64,000 nucleotides of DNA from VXNJ01 sp009840625 (lineage in GTDB: Bacteria > Chloroflexota > UBA11872 > VXNJ01). The stretch covers positions 124,001 to 188,000 of the forward strand of contig OZ242304.1 of assembly GCA_965207915.1 (NCBI GenBank), given 5' to 3'. Position numbers and translations under genes: made by a program. The notes under the pieces were generated by a model. That model was given only the letters and a program-made list of their open reading frames with translations, made no database searches and was not told the origin of the DNA. This document shows positions 26,554 through 34,959 of this stretch, piece after piece (the first letter of the stretch is position 1; every line of letters starts with the position of its first letter).

Positions 26554-27621
26554 TCAGGACCGCGGATCGACGAAGGTGAGTATGTCGCGCGGGTTGTTTA
26601 CGAAGATGTCGTCCACGAGTTCGGACGAGAATCCGCGCGCCCTCATCCGCGGGGCAATCTGGCTCAGCAAGTAGTAGTACCCGTGACCGCCGTACCGCTG
26701 GAGCCGGAATTTCGAGCAGATGTCGTGGGAAACCACGATTTTGCGGCCGTGACCCTGCGACGCCGCCCAGGCGATGTCGTCCATCCGCTTGGCGTCGCTC
26801 GGCATGTGTATGGCGGGGTTGAACGGGTAGTGCGACTCCTCCCGGCCGAACAGGTCCCATTCCAGATAGCACCCGGACTCGGCGATCCGGGCCAGAGTAT
26901 CGCGCCGGAACACGGTGCGGTCCAGGTGACCCATCACGGTCCGTCCCAGATCGGCGCCCGCTTCCTCCAGCACCGCCATGATTTCCAGCGGCGCGGCCTC
27001 GTCCCTGCCGGGGTGGATCAGCAGCGCGGCCCCGGTGATCCGCTGGGCGCCGGCGGAAGCGCGCAGCACTTTGCGTTCGTTTTTAGTCAGCGGCCACGAG
27101 CAACCTACCTCACCGATGATGCCGGAGCGGATGGCGGTTTCCTGCGCACCTTGGTAAACGTCGCGCACAATTTCTTCCCGGATGGCGGATTCGCGGCGGT
27201 GATCCATGTCGGGAGGATGGGCGGAGTCAACGTAGTACGACGACCCCATGACAACGTTTACTCCGGTTGCCCGCGAGATTTCGGCCAGTCCGCGCGGGTC
27301 GCGCGCGATGCCGACGCTGGTGGCTTCGACCAGCGACCCGCCACCGTTTTGCCGGTAAAGGTTGATTTCATCGATGGCGGTGGGAACGTCCCCCAGGATC
27401 ACGTTGTCTCGGTTGGGCATGAAGTGGTGCCGGATGCGTCCGATGGTCTCGATCGAAACCGGTTTCTCCCAGAATTCGCGTTCGCCGGGTTCGGTGGGCG
27501 GGGTGTATGTTGGAGACAGGTCGACCAGTAGGTGTTCGTGCGCCAGGGTTACGCCGAGTTCTTCGGGTTCGATTAGGCCGCGAACCGTCTGCACCTTGCC
27601 GGCAATCGACTCGTCGTTCAT
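26554..27621 (-). CDS. Phosphotriesterase-related (PHP/PLL) metallohydrolase
   Basis: Binuclear-metal amidohydrolase, 355 residues. HEH (28-30) in LAHEHLLVDL starts the barrel. GEVGCSWPLT offers a Glu bridging ligand, as in E. coli PHP, rather than a carbamylated Lys. Further ligands are in LLIHPGRDE, VMGHLDRT and VSHDICSKF. The VNNPRDILTF tail is standard. ATG 27621 has GAGGTG upstream. Members hydrolyse lactones or organophosphates; lactonase activity is the likelier natural role. It is divergent from the D-threonine aldolase-like gene. Confidence 0.92.
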   Translation of the reverse strand: MNDESIAGKVQTVRGLIEPEELGVTLAHEHLLVDLSPTYTPPTEPGEREFWEKPVSIETIGRIRHHFMPNRDNVILGDVPTAIDEINLYRQNGGGSLVEATSVGIARDPRGLAEISRATGVNVVMGSSYYVDSAHPPDMDHRRESAIREEIVRDVYQGAQETAIRSGIIGEVGCSWPLTKNERKVLRASAGAQRITGAALLIHPGRDEAAPLEIMAVLEEAGADLGRTVMGHLDRTVFRRDTLARIAESGCYLEWDLFGREESHYPFNPAIHMPSDAKRMDDIAWAASQGHGRKIVVSHDICSKFRLQRYGGHGYYYLLSQIAPRMRARGFSSELVDDIFVNNPRDILTFVDPRS

Positions 27622-27810
27622 CGAAACACCTCGAGGCTGCGGGGGCGACCCCGGCTCCGCACCACGCTCCGGCGATCACCGCTCGTTGAATCACGGGGCA
27701 CCACGCAGCGTATCCGTGGCTCGGCGCGCTGTCAATCCGCCGGGGGTCCGCGCCCGGCCGGTGGTGCGGGCCGCGGAAGTCGCTTACGATTGCCACGACG
27801 GGAGGTCGAC

Positions 27811-28881
27811 ATGAGAACGCCGCGAGACCTGGATACGCCTGCGCTGTTGCTCGACCTGGATGCGCTGGAGCACAACGCCCGCCTGATGGCGACCCGGTGC
27901 ACGGCGTCCGGTGTGGCCTGGCGCCCGCACGTAAAGGCGTCCAAGGCTCCGGCCCTCGCGCTGCGCCTGATCGAAGCCGGCGCGGTGGGAATCACCTGTG
28001 CCAAGGCTTCCGAGGCGCTGGTGATGGCCCGGAGCGGCGTCCGCGACATCCTGATTGCCAACGAGGTTGTCGGTGCCGCCAAGGTGGACCGCCTGATCGA
28101 AGTGGCGCGTCTGGCCAATCTCTGCGTCGCGGCCGACGACGCGACCAACATCCGCGAGATCGCCACGGCCGCGGCTGCCGCCGGCGTCGTGGTCGACGTG
28201 CTGGTCGACGTCGACGTGAATCTCAACCGTTGCGGAGTTACCCCGGAAGAAGCGCCACCCCTGTGCGACCTGGTTGCTGAATTGCCCGGCGTCCGTCTAC
28301 GCGGATTGATGGGGTACGAAGGCCATGTGATGCACATGCCCGAAGACGAGAAGGAGCGCGAGACCGCGGTATCGGCCGCGATTCTGGCGCGTGCCCGGGA
28401 CCTCTGCGAGGCGTCCGGGCACACTATCGGACTACTCTCCGGCGGCGGCAGCGGCAATTACCGGTACGTGCTCGAGCAGGGCGTATTGACCGAACTGCAG
28501 GCCGGCGGGGCAGTGCTGATGGACGTGACCTATGAGGAGATGGGGGTTGACGGTCACCGGCGGGCGCTGAGTCTCATATCCCAGGTGGTATCGGCAGCCA
28601 ATCCGCACCGCGCGGCCGCCGACGCGGGCTGGAAAGCTTCCGGCCGCCACACCGGGCTGCCAGAGGTGATAAGTCCGCCCGGCTGGCGTTGTGCCAGGCT
28701 CAGCGCCGAGCACATGAGCCTGGCCAGAGAGGGCGGTGACCCGCTTCGGGCCGGGGACCGAATCGAGGCCATACCGCATTACTCGGACAGCACCGTCCTG
28801 CTGCACCGGACGATTTACGCGTGCCGCGGCGGGCGCGTAATTGAGGAATGGCCGATCGCCGGCGCCGGCGCGCTGCAATGA
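27811..28881 (+). CDS. D-threonine aldolase / D-serine dehydratase-like PLP protein
   Basis: Fold-type III (alanine racemase-like) PLP enzyme, 356 residues. DLDTPALLLDLDALEHN precedes WRPHVKASKAP, where Lys42 is the probable PLP lysine. LVDVDVNLNRCG and the C-terminal SAEHMSL...IPHYSDSTVLLH region match the family metal-binding end (His and Asp). ATG 27811 has GGGAGG directly upstream; a TTG seven codons earlier is in frame but unlikely. Reaction options are retro-aldol cleavage of D-3-hydroxy amino acids or dehydration. It stands alone on the plus strand. Confidence 0.88.
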   Translation: MRTPRDLDTPALLLDLDALEHNARLMATRCTASGVAWRPHVKASKAPALALRLIEAGAVGITCAKASEALVMARSGVRDILIANEVVGAAKVDRLIEVARLANLCVAADDATNIREIATAAAAAGVVVDVLVDVDVNLNRCGVTPEEAPPLCDLVAELPGVRLRGLMGYEGHVMHMPEDEKERETAVSAAILARARDLCEASGHTIGLLSGGGSGNYRYVLEQGVLTELQAGGAVLMDVTYEEMGVDGHRRALSLISQVVSAANPHRAAADAGWKASGRHTGLPEVISPPGWRCARLSAEHMSLAREGGDPLRAGDRIEAIPHYSDSTVLLHRTIYACRGGRVIEEWPIAGAGALQ

Positions 28882-28987
28882 CCGCCGACCACGCTCTCGC
28901 CCCGCACGCTTACCGGCCCGGCGCTGCGACCAAACTGCCCGGAGCGCCATCAAACCGGACCAAACCTAGGGCTGAAAAGGGATTCGC

Positions 28988-29407
28988 GTGAGCCAGAACA
29001 AGACCCAGAAGACCGGCGCCAGCGTTGAGGAGTTTCTGGAGTCCGTCACCAGTCCGCGACGCCGCGAGGACGGGCTCGCGGTCTTGGCGATGATGCGTGA
29101 AATCACCGGTCTCGAACCGGAAATGTGGGGACCGAGCATCATCGGGTTCGGCGATTACCACTACAAGTACGAATCGGGTCGCGAGGGCGACTTCTTCCTG
29201 ACCGGGTTTTCACCGCGCAAGCAGAGTCTCACGCTTTACATCATGAGTGGCCTCGAAGGACACGAAGACCTGCTGGAGAAACTCGGCAAGCACCGTACCG
29301 GCACGGCTTGTCTTTACATAAACAAGCTTGCCGACGTGGACACCGACATCCTGCGGGACCTCATCCGAATCTCCTTCGAGAGCGCCCAGGCGGATCTAAC
29401 GACCTGA
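28988..29407 (+). CDS. DUF1801-family protein (YdhG-like)
   Basis: 139 residues, soluble. VEEFLESVTSPRRREDGLAVLAMMREITGLEPEMWG and IIGFGDYHYKYESGREGDF are the DUF1801 signature, with GKHRTGTACLYINKL toward the C-terminus. Function is unknown in the family. GTG 28988 has a purine-rich AAAAGGG upstream. It converges on the first desaturase gene, with a hairpin between them. Confidence 0.85.
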   Translation: MSQNKTQKTGASVEEFLESVTSPRRREDGLAVLAMMREITGLEPEMWGPSIIGFGDYHYKYESGREGDFFLTGFSPRKQSLTLYIMSGLEGHEDLLEKLGKHRTGTACLYINKLADVDTDILRDLIRISFESAQADLTT

Positions 29408-29428
29408 CGCCGGCCGGCGAACTCAAAT

Positions 29429-29454
29429 CCCCGGCCCCTTCACGCGTGCCGGGG
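29429..29454. terminator. GC-rich hairpin between convergent DUF1801 and desaturase genes
   Basis: CCCCGGC (29429-29435) and GCCGGGG (29448-29454) pair across a 12-nt loop, flanked by AAAT on one side and GGGTTT on the other. This suits a bidirectional terminator for the two genes that end here. Confidence 0.4.
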
Positions 29455-29487
29455 GGCGGGTTTGGATGCCGCGCCGGAAACTTGCGG

Positions 29488-30651
29488 TCAGCGCAGCCCG
29501 TCGGGCGCGAGGTCGGCGATCGAACGGTCCAGCTCGTCCTGCTCGTCTTCGCGGGTCCGCTGCGCCGTAGCCGGCAACGGAGTGTCGAACTGGTAGCTGG
29601 GATCTTCCTGCTGGCGGTCCCAGATGTACCACATTTCACGCCAGGCGCCGATCAGGGTACGCGGTTCGGGCACGTCGTGGGCGATCGCCTTGTGCAGCTT
29701 GCTGAGGTTGTAGCACGGGACGCCGGCGTACATGTGATGCTCCAGGTGCCAGTTCATGTGCCAGTAGATGAACTCAAGCGGCCAGGGAATCGTGATCGTG
29801 CGCACGCACTTTCGAAAGTCGGGGGTTTTGTCCATGAGTCCGCAGTGCATGGGCAGGCCGACGAAATAGGTGGCCCAATTCGCGATGAAGGGAAACAGGC
29901 TGAGGATGATCGGCAGCACCCACTGCCCGGTAGCTATGGCAAACACGAGGATCGCGCCGTGGAATACCAGCTGCCAGCGGGCCCAGACTATCGACTTGCG
30001 GAATTCCTTCGGCTGGTCGGCGTGGATCGCCTTGAGCCATTCGTGGGACGGTATCTTCATCGGACCGTGCACGCCGAAAGCGGTGCGGACGGTGAAGATG
30101 ATGGTCGACAGCAGGCCGCCCTTGGCAAGGGTCCGGCCCGGTTGGGTGAAGACGTTCACCGTAAACAGCTGCACCAGGAAAAACTTGCCGACCGTCGGTT
30201 TGAGCGGCAGCAGGACCTCGCGGTCGCCTTCGGGGTGCAGGGTGTATCGGTGGTGGAAGGTGTGGCTGACGTTGTAGTCGAAGGGGTCGTACCAGGCCAG
30301 CATGCAGAAAACGTAATTGAACCACCGGTTTAGCCACTTGGTCCTGAACACCGATCCGTGTCCGAGTTCGTGTGGATTGGTGCCGACGAAAAAACTGCCG
30401 ATCGTGCCGTGCAGGAACAGCGCGACGAAGAACCCAATCCAGATGTGCTGCCACCAGAAGAAGTAGGTCAGCGCGCCGGTGAGCGCGAAGAGCGCCAGGT
30501 GCCCGCCGGCCTGGATCCAGCCCTGCAGGTCGCTGCGCCGCGAGAGTTCCTTCAGCACCGTCCGGTCAATCGGGGACCGGTACCATTCGATCCGCAGGCT
30601 CTTGCGTACGTCGGCCAGCGGCTTGTAACCGGAATCTTCTGCCGTTGCCAT
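29488..30651 (-). CDS. Membrane fatty acid desaturase/hydroxylase (copy 1)
   Basis: Di-iron membrane enzyme, 387 residues. Three His boxes are visible: HELGH (94-98), SHTFHHRYTLH (about 130-139) and HLEHHMYAGVPC (about 323-334). Hydrophobic spans separate the boxes. Together they mark a desaturase or hydroxylase acting on acyl chains or similar lipids. ATG 30651 aligns with its paralogue upstream; the frame is open to 30717. The pair are tandem on the minus strand with a 243-bp gap containing an AT-rich patch (30758-30767) that may hold a separate promoter. No ferredoxin or cytochrome b5 gene is adjacent. Confidence 0.9.
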   Translation of the reverse strand: MATAEDSGYKPLADVRKSLRIEWYRSPIDRTVLKELSRRSDLQGWIQAGGHLALFALTGALTYFFWWQHIWIGFFVALFLHGTIGSFFVGTNPHELGHGSVFRTKWLNRWFNYVFCMLAWYDPFDYNVSHTFHHRYTLHPEGDREVLLPLKPTVGKFFLVQLFTVNVFTQPGRTLAKGGLLSTIIFTVRTAFGVHGPMKIPSHEWLKAIHADQPKEFRKSIVWARWQLVFHGAILVFAIATGQWVLPIILSLFPFIANWATYFVGLPMHCGLMDKTPDFRKCVRTITIPWPLEFIYWHMNWHLEHHMYAGVPCYNLSKLHKAIAHDVPEPRTLIGAWREMWYIWDRQQEDPSYQFDTPLPATAQRTREDEQDELDRSIADLAPDGLR

Positions 30652-30894
30652 GTTCAATCCCGCTCCACTCAGCTCAATTGGTATCCGCATCCGCCTGGGG
30701 ACCGGCCGAATCCGCAACCACCAACACTTGGTCCCACATCCACAGTGTCGTTAAGCCAAATATAAATGGGTGGCGGCCACCAATGAAAGTCGCGACCGGG
30801 CCCGCGGCTGCTTGAGCCAACCGGCGCTGCCGGACGGGCTCGACCTACTTCTTCTAATCAACCACCGGGCGGGGCGCCGGCTGGCCGACCGCAA

Positions 30895-32064
30895 TCAGGC
30901 CAGCTCCTTGGGCGCCAGGTCGCCGATTGAAGCCTCGAGGGCGTCTGGTTTTTCGCGGCCGATTTTCCCGGCCCCATCCGGAAGCGGCGTGTCGAACTGG
31001 TAGTCGGGCTCTTCCTGCTGGCGGTTCCAGACATGGAACATCTCGCGCCAGGCGCTGACCAAAGTGCGCGGCTTCGGCATGTCGTGGGCGACCGCGCGGT
31101 GGAGCTTTTTCAGGTTGTAGCAAGGTACGCCCGCGTACATGTGGTGCTCGAGGTGCCAGTTCATGTTCCAGTAGAGGAACTCAAGCGGCCAGATCATGGT
31201 CATCGAGCGCACGCTTTTGCGAAAGTCGGGGGTTTTGTCCATTAGACCGCAGTGCTGCGGCATGACGCAGAGGTGGCGGGCCCAGTTGCCGATGCTCGAG
31301 GAGACGGTCAGCAGCAGAATCCAAACCCATTGGCCGGTGGCGATCGAGACCACCAGTACCGCGGCGTGAAAGAAAAGTTGCCAGCGCGAGAACCAGGCGG
31401 AGCGCATGTGCTGGCGCGGCTGGTCCTGGTGGACCGAATTGAGCCACTCGTTGCTGGGGAACCTTTTCGCACCGGCCGGCCCCAGGGCCGAGCGGGCCGT
31501 GGTCAGGATGGTCGCGAAGAGTCCGCCTTTGGACAGCGTGCGGTCGGGAGGGGTGGAGAGATTGATAGTAAAAAGCTGGATCAGGAACGTCCGGCCAACG
31601 GTTGGGCTGATCGGCAACAGCACCTCGCGGTCGCCCTCGGGGTGCAGGGTGTAGCGGTGGTGATAAGTGTGGCTGGCGGCGTAGTCGAAGGGATCGAACC
31701 AACTGATCGTGCTGAACAAATACAGGAAGAACTTGTTCAGCCATTTGGTTTTGAAAACTGTTCCATGGTCAAGCTCGTGGCCGGCGACTCCAACCCAGAA
31801 GCTGGCGATGGTTCCGTGCACGAACAGGGCCGCCAGAAACGCAATCCAGATTTCTTGCAGCCACAGGAAATAGGTCAGTCCGCCGCTGGCCAGGAATAGG
31901 GCAAGGTGCCCGCCGGCCTGGACGAATCCTTTCCGGTCGCTGCGCCGCGAGAGTTCGCGCAGGACGCGGCCCTCGATTGGACTGCGGTACCACTTGACGC
32001 GCAATTCCTGGCGCACTTCCGCCAACGGGCGGTATTGGGAATCGACTTCCCCGGTAACTGCCAC
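30895..32064 (-). CDS. Membrane fatty acid desaturase/hydroxylase (copy 2)
   Basis: Tandem paralogue of the downstream gene, 389 residues, with the same three His boxes. The first reads HELDH, with Asp at the spacer where copy 1 has Gly; the second is HTYHH and the third HLEHHMYAGVPC. Similarity covers the full length (YRPLAEVRQEL against YKPLADVRKSL) but is clearly lower than between the window's two permeases, so the duplication is older. The start is GTG 32064 with a modest purine stretch upstream. Co-regulation with copy 1 is plausible. The substrate is unknown and could be fatty acid, sterol or carotenoid-like. Confidence 0.9.
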   Translation of the reverse strand: MAVTGEVDSQYRPLAEVRQELRVKWYRSPIEGRVLRELSRRSDRKGFVQAGGHLALFLASGGLTYFLWLQEIWIAFLAALFVHGTIASFWVGVAGHELDHGTVFKTKWLNKFFLYLFSTISWFDPFDYAASHTYHHRYTLHPEGDREVLLPISPTVGRTFLIQLFTINLSTPPDRTLSKGGLFATILTTARSALGPAGAKRFPSNEWLNSVHQDQPRQHMRSAWFSRWQLFFHAAVLVVSIATGQWVWILLLTVSSSIGNWARHLCVMPQHCGLMDKTPDFRKSVRSMTMIWPLEFLYWNMNWHLEHHMYAGVPCYNLKKLHRAVAHDMPKPRTLVSAWREMFHVWNRQQEEPDYQFDTPLPDGAGKIGREKPDALEASIGDLAPKELA

Positions 32065-32248
32065 CTTCTACCCCTGCTCGACCTCGGCCTGATTTTCAAA
32101 AGCGTAAACCGCGCCGCGCAGCGAGTCAATGTAGCCGGTCCGCCTCGGTGCAAACGCGTGCGGCAATTCGGTATCTGGCTTGAAGCGGGACCTAGACTCG
32201 GGCGGCTTTTTTCAGGCGATGGGAGCCGCTGCCGGAGTGGGGTTTTCA

Positions 32249-32722
32249 GTGTGGTTCAGGGCGCAAATCGCGGGCGATATTGCGCCCTTTTTCCTCCGGC
32301 CCGGATTTTGTGTGGCCGCCGTCTGTATCACGGCTTTGTCATTCGCCCTGGCCGCATGCAATCCCCTGAATGGAACCGAATGCGGGACCGGTACCGAACC
32401 GTTCGTCGAATACCAGCTTTTCATGGGGCGCGGTGGCGTGGCCGGCGAGGTCGTCAGCGATGAAGACTGGGACGAATTCTTGGCCACCTCGGTCACACCG
32501 CGGTTCCCGGACGGCCTGACCGTAATCGACGGATTCGGCCAATGGCGCGATGCCGCCGGCCAGATCAAACAGGAACGAACCAAGATCCTGGTCCTGTACG
32601 CGGTCGGGGACGAGAGTTCATTGCGCGCCGACATCGACGCCATATCAAGCGAGTACGAGCAGCGGTTCGATCAGGAGTCGGTGCTCCGGGTAGTCGATCA
32701 GGCCTGCGTTTCGTTCTCCTGA
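32249..32722 (+). CDS. DUF3574-family lipoprotein
   Basis: About 157 residues. A hydrophobic stretch ending LSFALAAC is a lipobox, so Cys is probably lipidated. The mature part FVEYQLFMGRG...SDEDWDEFLATSVTPRFPDGLTVIDGFGQW...ERTKILVLYAVG is the DUF3574 core, a small secreted domain of unknown function. The start is unsure: GTG 32249 gives a signal with one Arg, while ATG 32219 and TTG 32180 lengthen it. It converges on the GyrI-like gene with a 19-bp gap. Confidence 0.8.
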   Translation: MWFRAQIAGDIAPFFLRPGFCVAAVCITALSFALAACNPLNGTECGTGTEPFVEYQLFMGRGGVAGEVVSDEDWDEFLATSVTPRFPDGLTVIDGFGQWRDAAGQIKQERTKILVLYAVGDESSLRADIDAISSEYEQRFDQESVLRVVDQACVSFS

Positions 32723-32741
32723 ACCGGAACTGGGACGCCGC

Positions 32742-33476
32742 TCATCTGCTGACCGGGAAAACGATATCCGTTCGCCATTTGGCTGGATCCGGCTCGGCAC
32801 CCGGATCGGTCACGTAGACCTCCCACGGAGCGCCGGCGGGGGCAAGCCCCTGGCTCTCCATCCAATCGGTCAGTTTCGACCACGCCCCGGGCAGCTCGTC
32901 ATAGGGACCGATGTGGGTCGTGATGGCCGCCAGCGTGGCCGGAAGTTCACCGGCGGTGATCCGGCCTGATCCGGCGATTCCGGCAGCGACCGGCATGGCG
33001 CACTCCAGCTCGAGTCCATCGCCCTCCATCGAGTGGTAAATCGTCAGCGGCATGCCGACCGGCTGCTGGCCCTGGTCTTGGATGAATTCGTAGACCTCCC
33101 CGAAGAGTTCGCCCAGCAACTGCGGGACTTGCTCCATCGTGGTTGAGGCCCTGATTCCCAAGATTGGTTGCGACGGAATCTCGCGGGTCGAAAACTCCTG
33201 TTTGATGGCAGTTTCCTCTCGTTCTGAAATTGGCCGCGCGGCGCTGTGCCGCCAAGCCGAATGCGCCGTGCGAGTGTAGACATCATCTGCTTGGGCTACC
33301 GCCTGTCGTCCCGCCAGGGCGTCGATCCGTGGAGGGGTCGGCGACGCGATCCCGCTGGCAACCCGCGCAAATCCTGATTGCCCGCCCAAGTTGCCGAATA
33401 CGACCCGGGACCGGAAATCTTGCACCGCTTGCGGCCGAGGCGACTCGAAACCGGCCGGATGTAGCTTTGGGTCCAC
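32742..33476 (-). CDS. GyrI-like / effector-binding domain protein, start uncertain
   Basis: The last about 150 residues are a GyrI-like small-molecule-binding domain (FSTREIPSQPILGIRAST, LPATLAAITTHIGPYDELPGAW, PWEVYVTDPGAEPDPAKWRTDIVFPV), as found alone or behind AraC/MerR DNA-binding domains. The upstream part of the open frame, from GTG 33476, resembles no domain and has biased composition. There is no ATG, GTG or TTG near the domain start, but AGAGGA lies 7 nt before an in-frame ATC at 33206, which would give 154 residues. The domain call is firm and the true start is open. It has no DNA-binding domain if the short form is correct. Confidence 0.72.
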   Translation of the reverse strand: MDPKLHPAGFESPRPQAVQDFRSRVVFGNLGGQSGFARVASGIASPTPPRIDALAGRQAVAQADDVYTRTAHSAWRHSAARPISEREETAIKQEFSTREIPSQPILGIRASTTMEQVPQLLGELFGEVYEFIQDQGQQPVGMPLTIYHSMEGDGLELECAMPVAAGIAGSGRITAGELPATLAAITTHIGPYDELPGAWSKLTDWMESQGLAPAGAPWEVYVTDPGAEPDPAKWRTDIVFPVSR

Positions 33477-33544
33477 AGTTCAAACTAGCTGTAACCGAAT
33501 TTGACTGAGCCCGGGTGACTTTTGGAACGGGCCAAGGAGAAAAG

Positions 33545-34903
33545 ATGAGAGCGCTTCGACTCGTCAAACTGATTCTGCTGGCGACGCTGTTTTGCTTGGC
33601 GATCACGGGTTGTGATTTGACCGAGTCAGAACCCGAGCCGACCCCGGCGCCGGCACCGCCGGCGACCGCTCCGGCTCCTGCCTCCGAACCCGCTCCGCCG
33701 CCGGCCGAGGAACCGGCCGAACCGGCACCTGCACCCGAGCCCGCGCCGGAACCGGCGCCCGCGCCCGGTCCGGTCAAGATTGGTTCGCTCATGGACCTGA
33801 CCGGTGAGTTGGGCGAATTCGGTGGTCCGATGGACCAGGCTGTCCGGCTGGCCGCCGAACACGTGAACGCGGCCGGTGGCGTCCTGGACGGTCGCATGAT
33901 CGAAATCCTCACCGAGGACGGGGCTACCAGCGACGTGATCTCGGTCGACGCGGCCCGCAAGTTGGTGAACGTGGAGGGCGTATCGGCCCTGGTCGGGCCG
34001 CTCTCCAGCGGGATTACCCTGGCGATCGCCAACGCAGTCACGGTGCCCAACCAGGTGCCGCAGATCTCACCCTCTGCGACCGCGCCGTCGCTTACCTTGC
34101 TTGAGGATGACGACTTCGTATTCCGGACCGCCCCGTCGGATGCGTTCCAGGGCGTGGTGCTGGCCGATCTGGCCTGGGAACTGGGATACCAGAATGCGGC
34201 CGTGCTGTTCATCAATAACGCCTACGGCCAAGGACTGGCCGACCAGTTTGCAGAGTCGTTTGCGGCGCTCGGCGGCCAGGTCACGGCGGTTGCCCACGAG
34301 TCCGGCCAGCCCTCCTACGCATCCGAACTGGCCCAGGCCAGCGCTAACGGTCCCGACGTGCTGATCGCGGTCAGCTATCCGGTAAGCGCCGGCGTCTACA
34401 TCCGTGAGGCCATCGACAGCGGCGCGGCCGACACATTCCTGTTCGTCGACGGCAGCCGCTCCGAGGACCTGATCGCGGCGGTCGGCGCCGAGGACCTGGA
34501 GGGCGCCTACGGGACCGCTCCGGGCGCGGTCGACAACGAGGGAACACAGCGGTTCGACGCCGAATTCGCGGCATTCGCCCCCGATGCCGGAGGGATTTTC
34601 TTGCGCGAATCATACGACGCCGCGATCCTTTTCGCGCTGGCCGTTGAAGCCGCCGGGTCGGACGACCCGGTAGCCATCCGCGATGCATTGCGCGAGGTTT
34701 CCGGCGGATCCGGCGAAGAAATCGGTCCCGGCGCGGCCGAGATCGCCCGCGCCCTAGAACTGTTGCGCGACGGCCAGGAGATCAACTACCAGGGGGCCAG
34801 CGGCCCGGTCGATTTGGACGCCAACGGCGACGTCAGCGGGGCGATGGAAATCTGGAAGATCGAAAACGGCCAGATCGTCAGCGAGCGCGTGATTAGCGAA
34901 TAG
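33545..34903 (+). CDS. Branched-chain amino acid-type ABC substrate-binding lipoprotein
   Basis: 452 residues. Signal peptide with lipobox LAITGC (Cys about 23), then a Pro/Ala/Glu-rich tether (about 26-75), then a type I periplasmic-binding fold (VKIGSLMDLTGELGEFGGPMDQAVRLA, SALVGPLSSGITLAIANAV, YGQGLADQFAESF). ATG 33545 has AAGGAG at good distance. It binds a ligand outside the membrane and delivers it to a Liv-type permease. It converges on livGFHM rather than sitting in that operon, so pairing with it is inference from proximity. The ligand may be an amino acid, amide or aromatic acid. Confidence 0.92.
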   Translation: MRALRLVKLILLATLFCLAITGCDLTESEPEPTPAPAPPATAPAPASEPAPPPAEEPAEPAPAPEPAPEPAPAPGPVKIGSLMDLTGELGEFGGPMDQAVRLAAEHVNAAGGVLDGRMIEILTEDGATSDVISVDAARKLVNVEGVSALVGPLSSGITLAIANAVTVPNQVPQISPSATAPSLTLLEDDDFVFRTAPSDAFQGVVLADLAWELGYQNAAVLFINNAYGQGLADQFAESFAALGGQVTAVAHESGQPSYASELAQASANGPDVLIAVSYPVSAGVYIREAIDSGAADTFLFVDGSRSEDLIAAVGAEDLEGAYGTAPGAVDNEGTQRFDAEFAAFAPDAGGIFLRESYDAAILFALAVEAAGSDDPVAIRDALREVSGGSGEEIGPGAAEIARALELLRDGQEINYQGASGPVDLDANGDVSGAMEIWKIENGQIVSERVISE

Positions 34904-34925
34904 AACAGCCAGACCGACGAACGAA

Positions 34926-34959
34926 AACCCGGGCGGGGTCGCGGCGCCTCACCCGGGTT
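34926..34959 (-). terminator. Intrinsic terminator for the livGFHM operon
   Basis: AACCCGGG and CCCGGGTT arms (34926-34933, 34952-34959) flank an 18-nt loop. On the minus strand the second arm runs into TTTT, the expected U-tract. It lies at the livM stop, between the convergent livM and binding-protein genes. Confidence 0.5.

Noticed and set aside
30758..30787. AT-rich patch (TATATT on minus strand) as promoter for desaturase copy 1
   Set aside because: A -10-like hexamer is present, but the only -35-like sequence (TTGGTG) sits 13 bp away, too close. Noted only in the gene entry.
33626..33862. Proline-codon repeat region as a DNA repeat array or CRISPR
   Set aside because: The repeats are irregular codons of the lipoprotein tether. 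There are no direct repeats with unique spacers.
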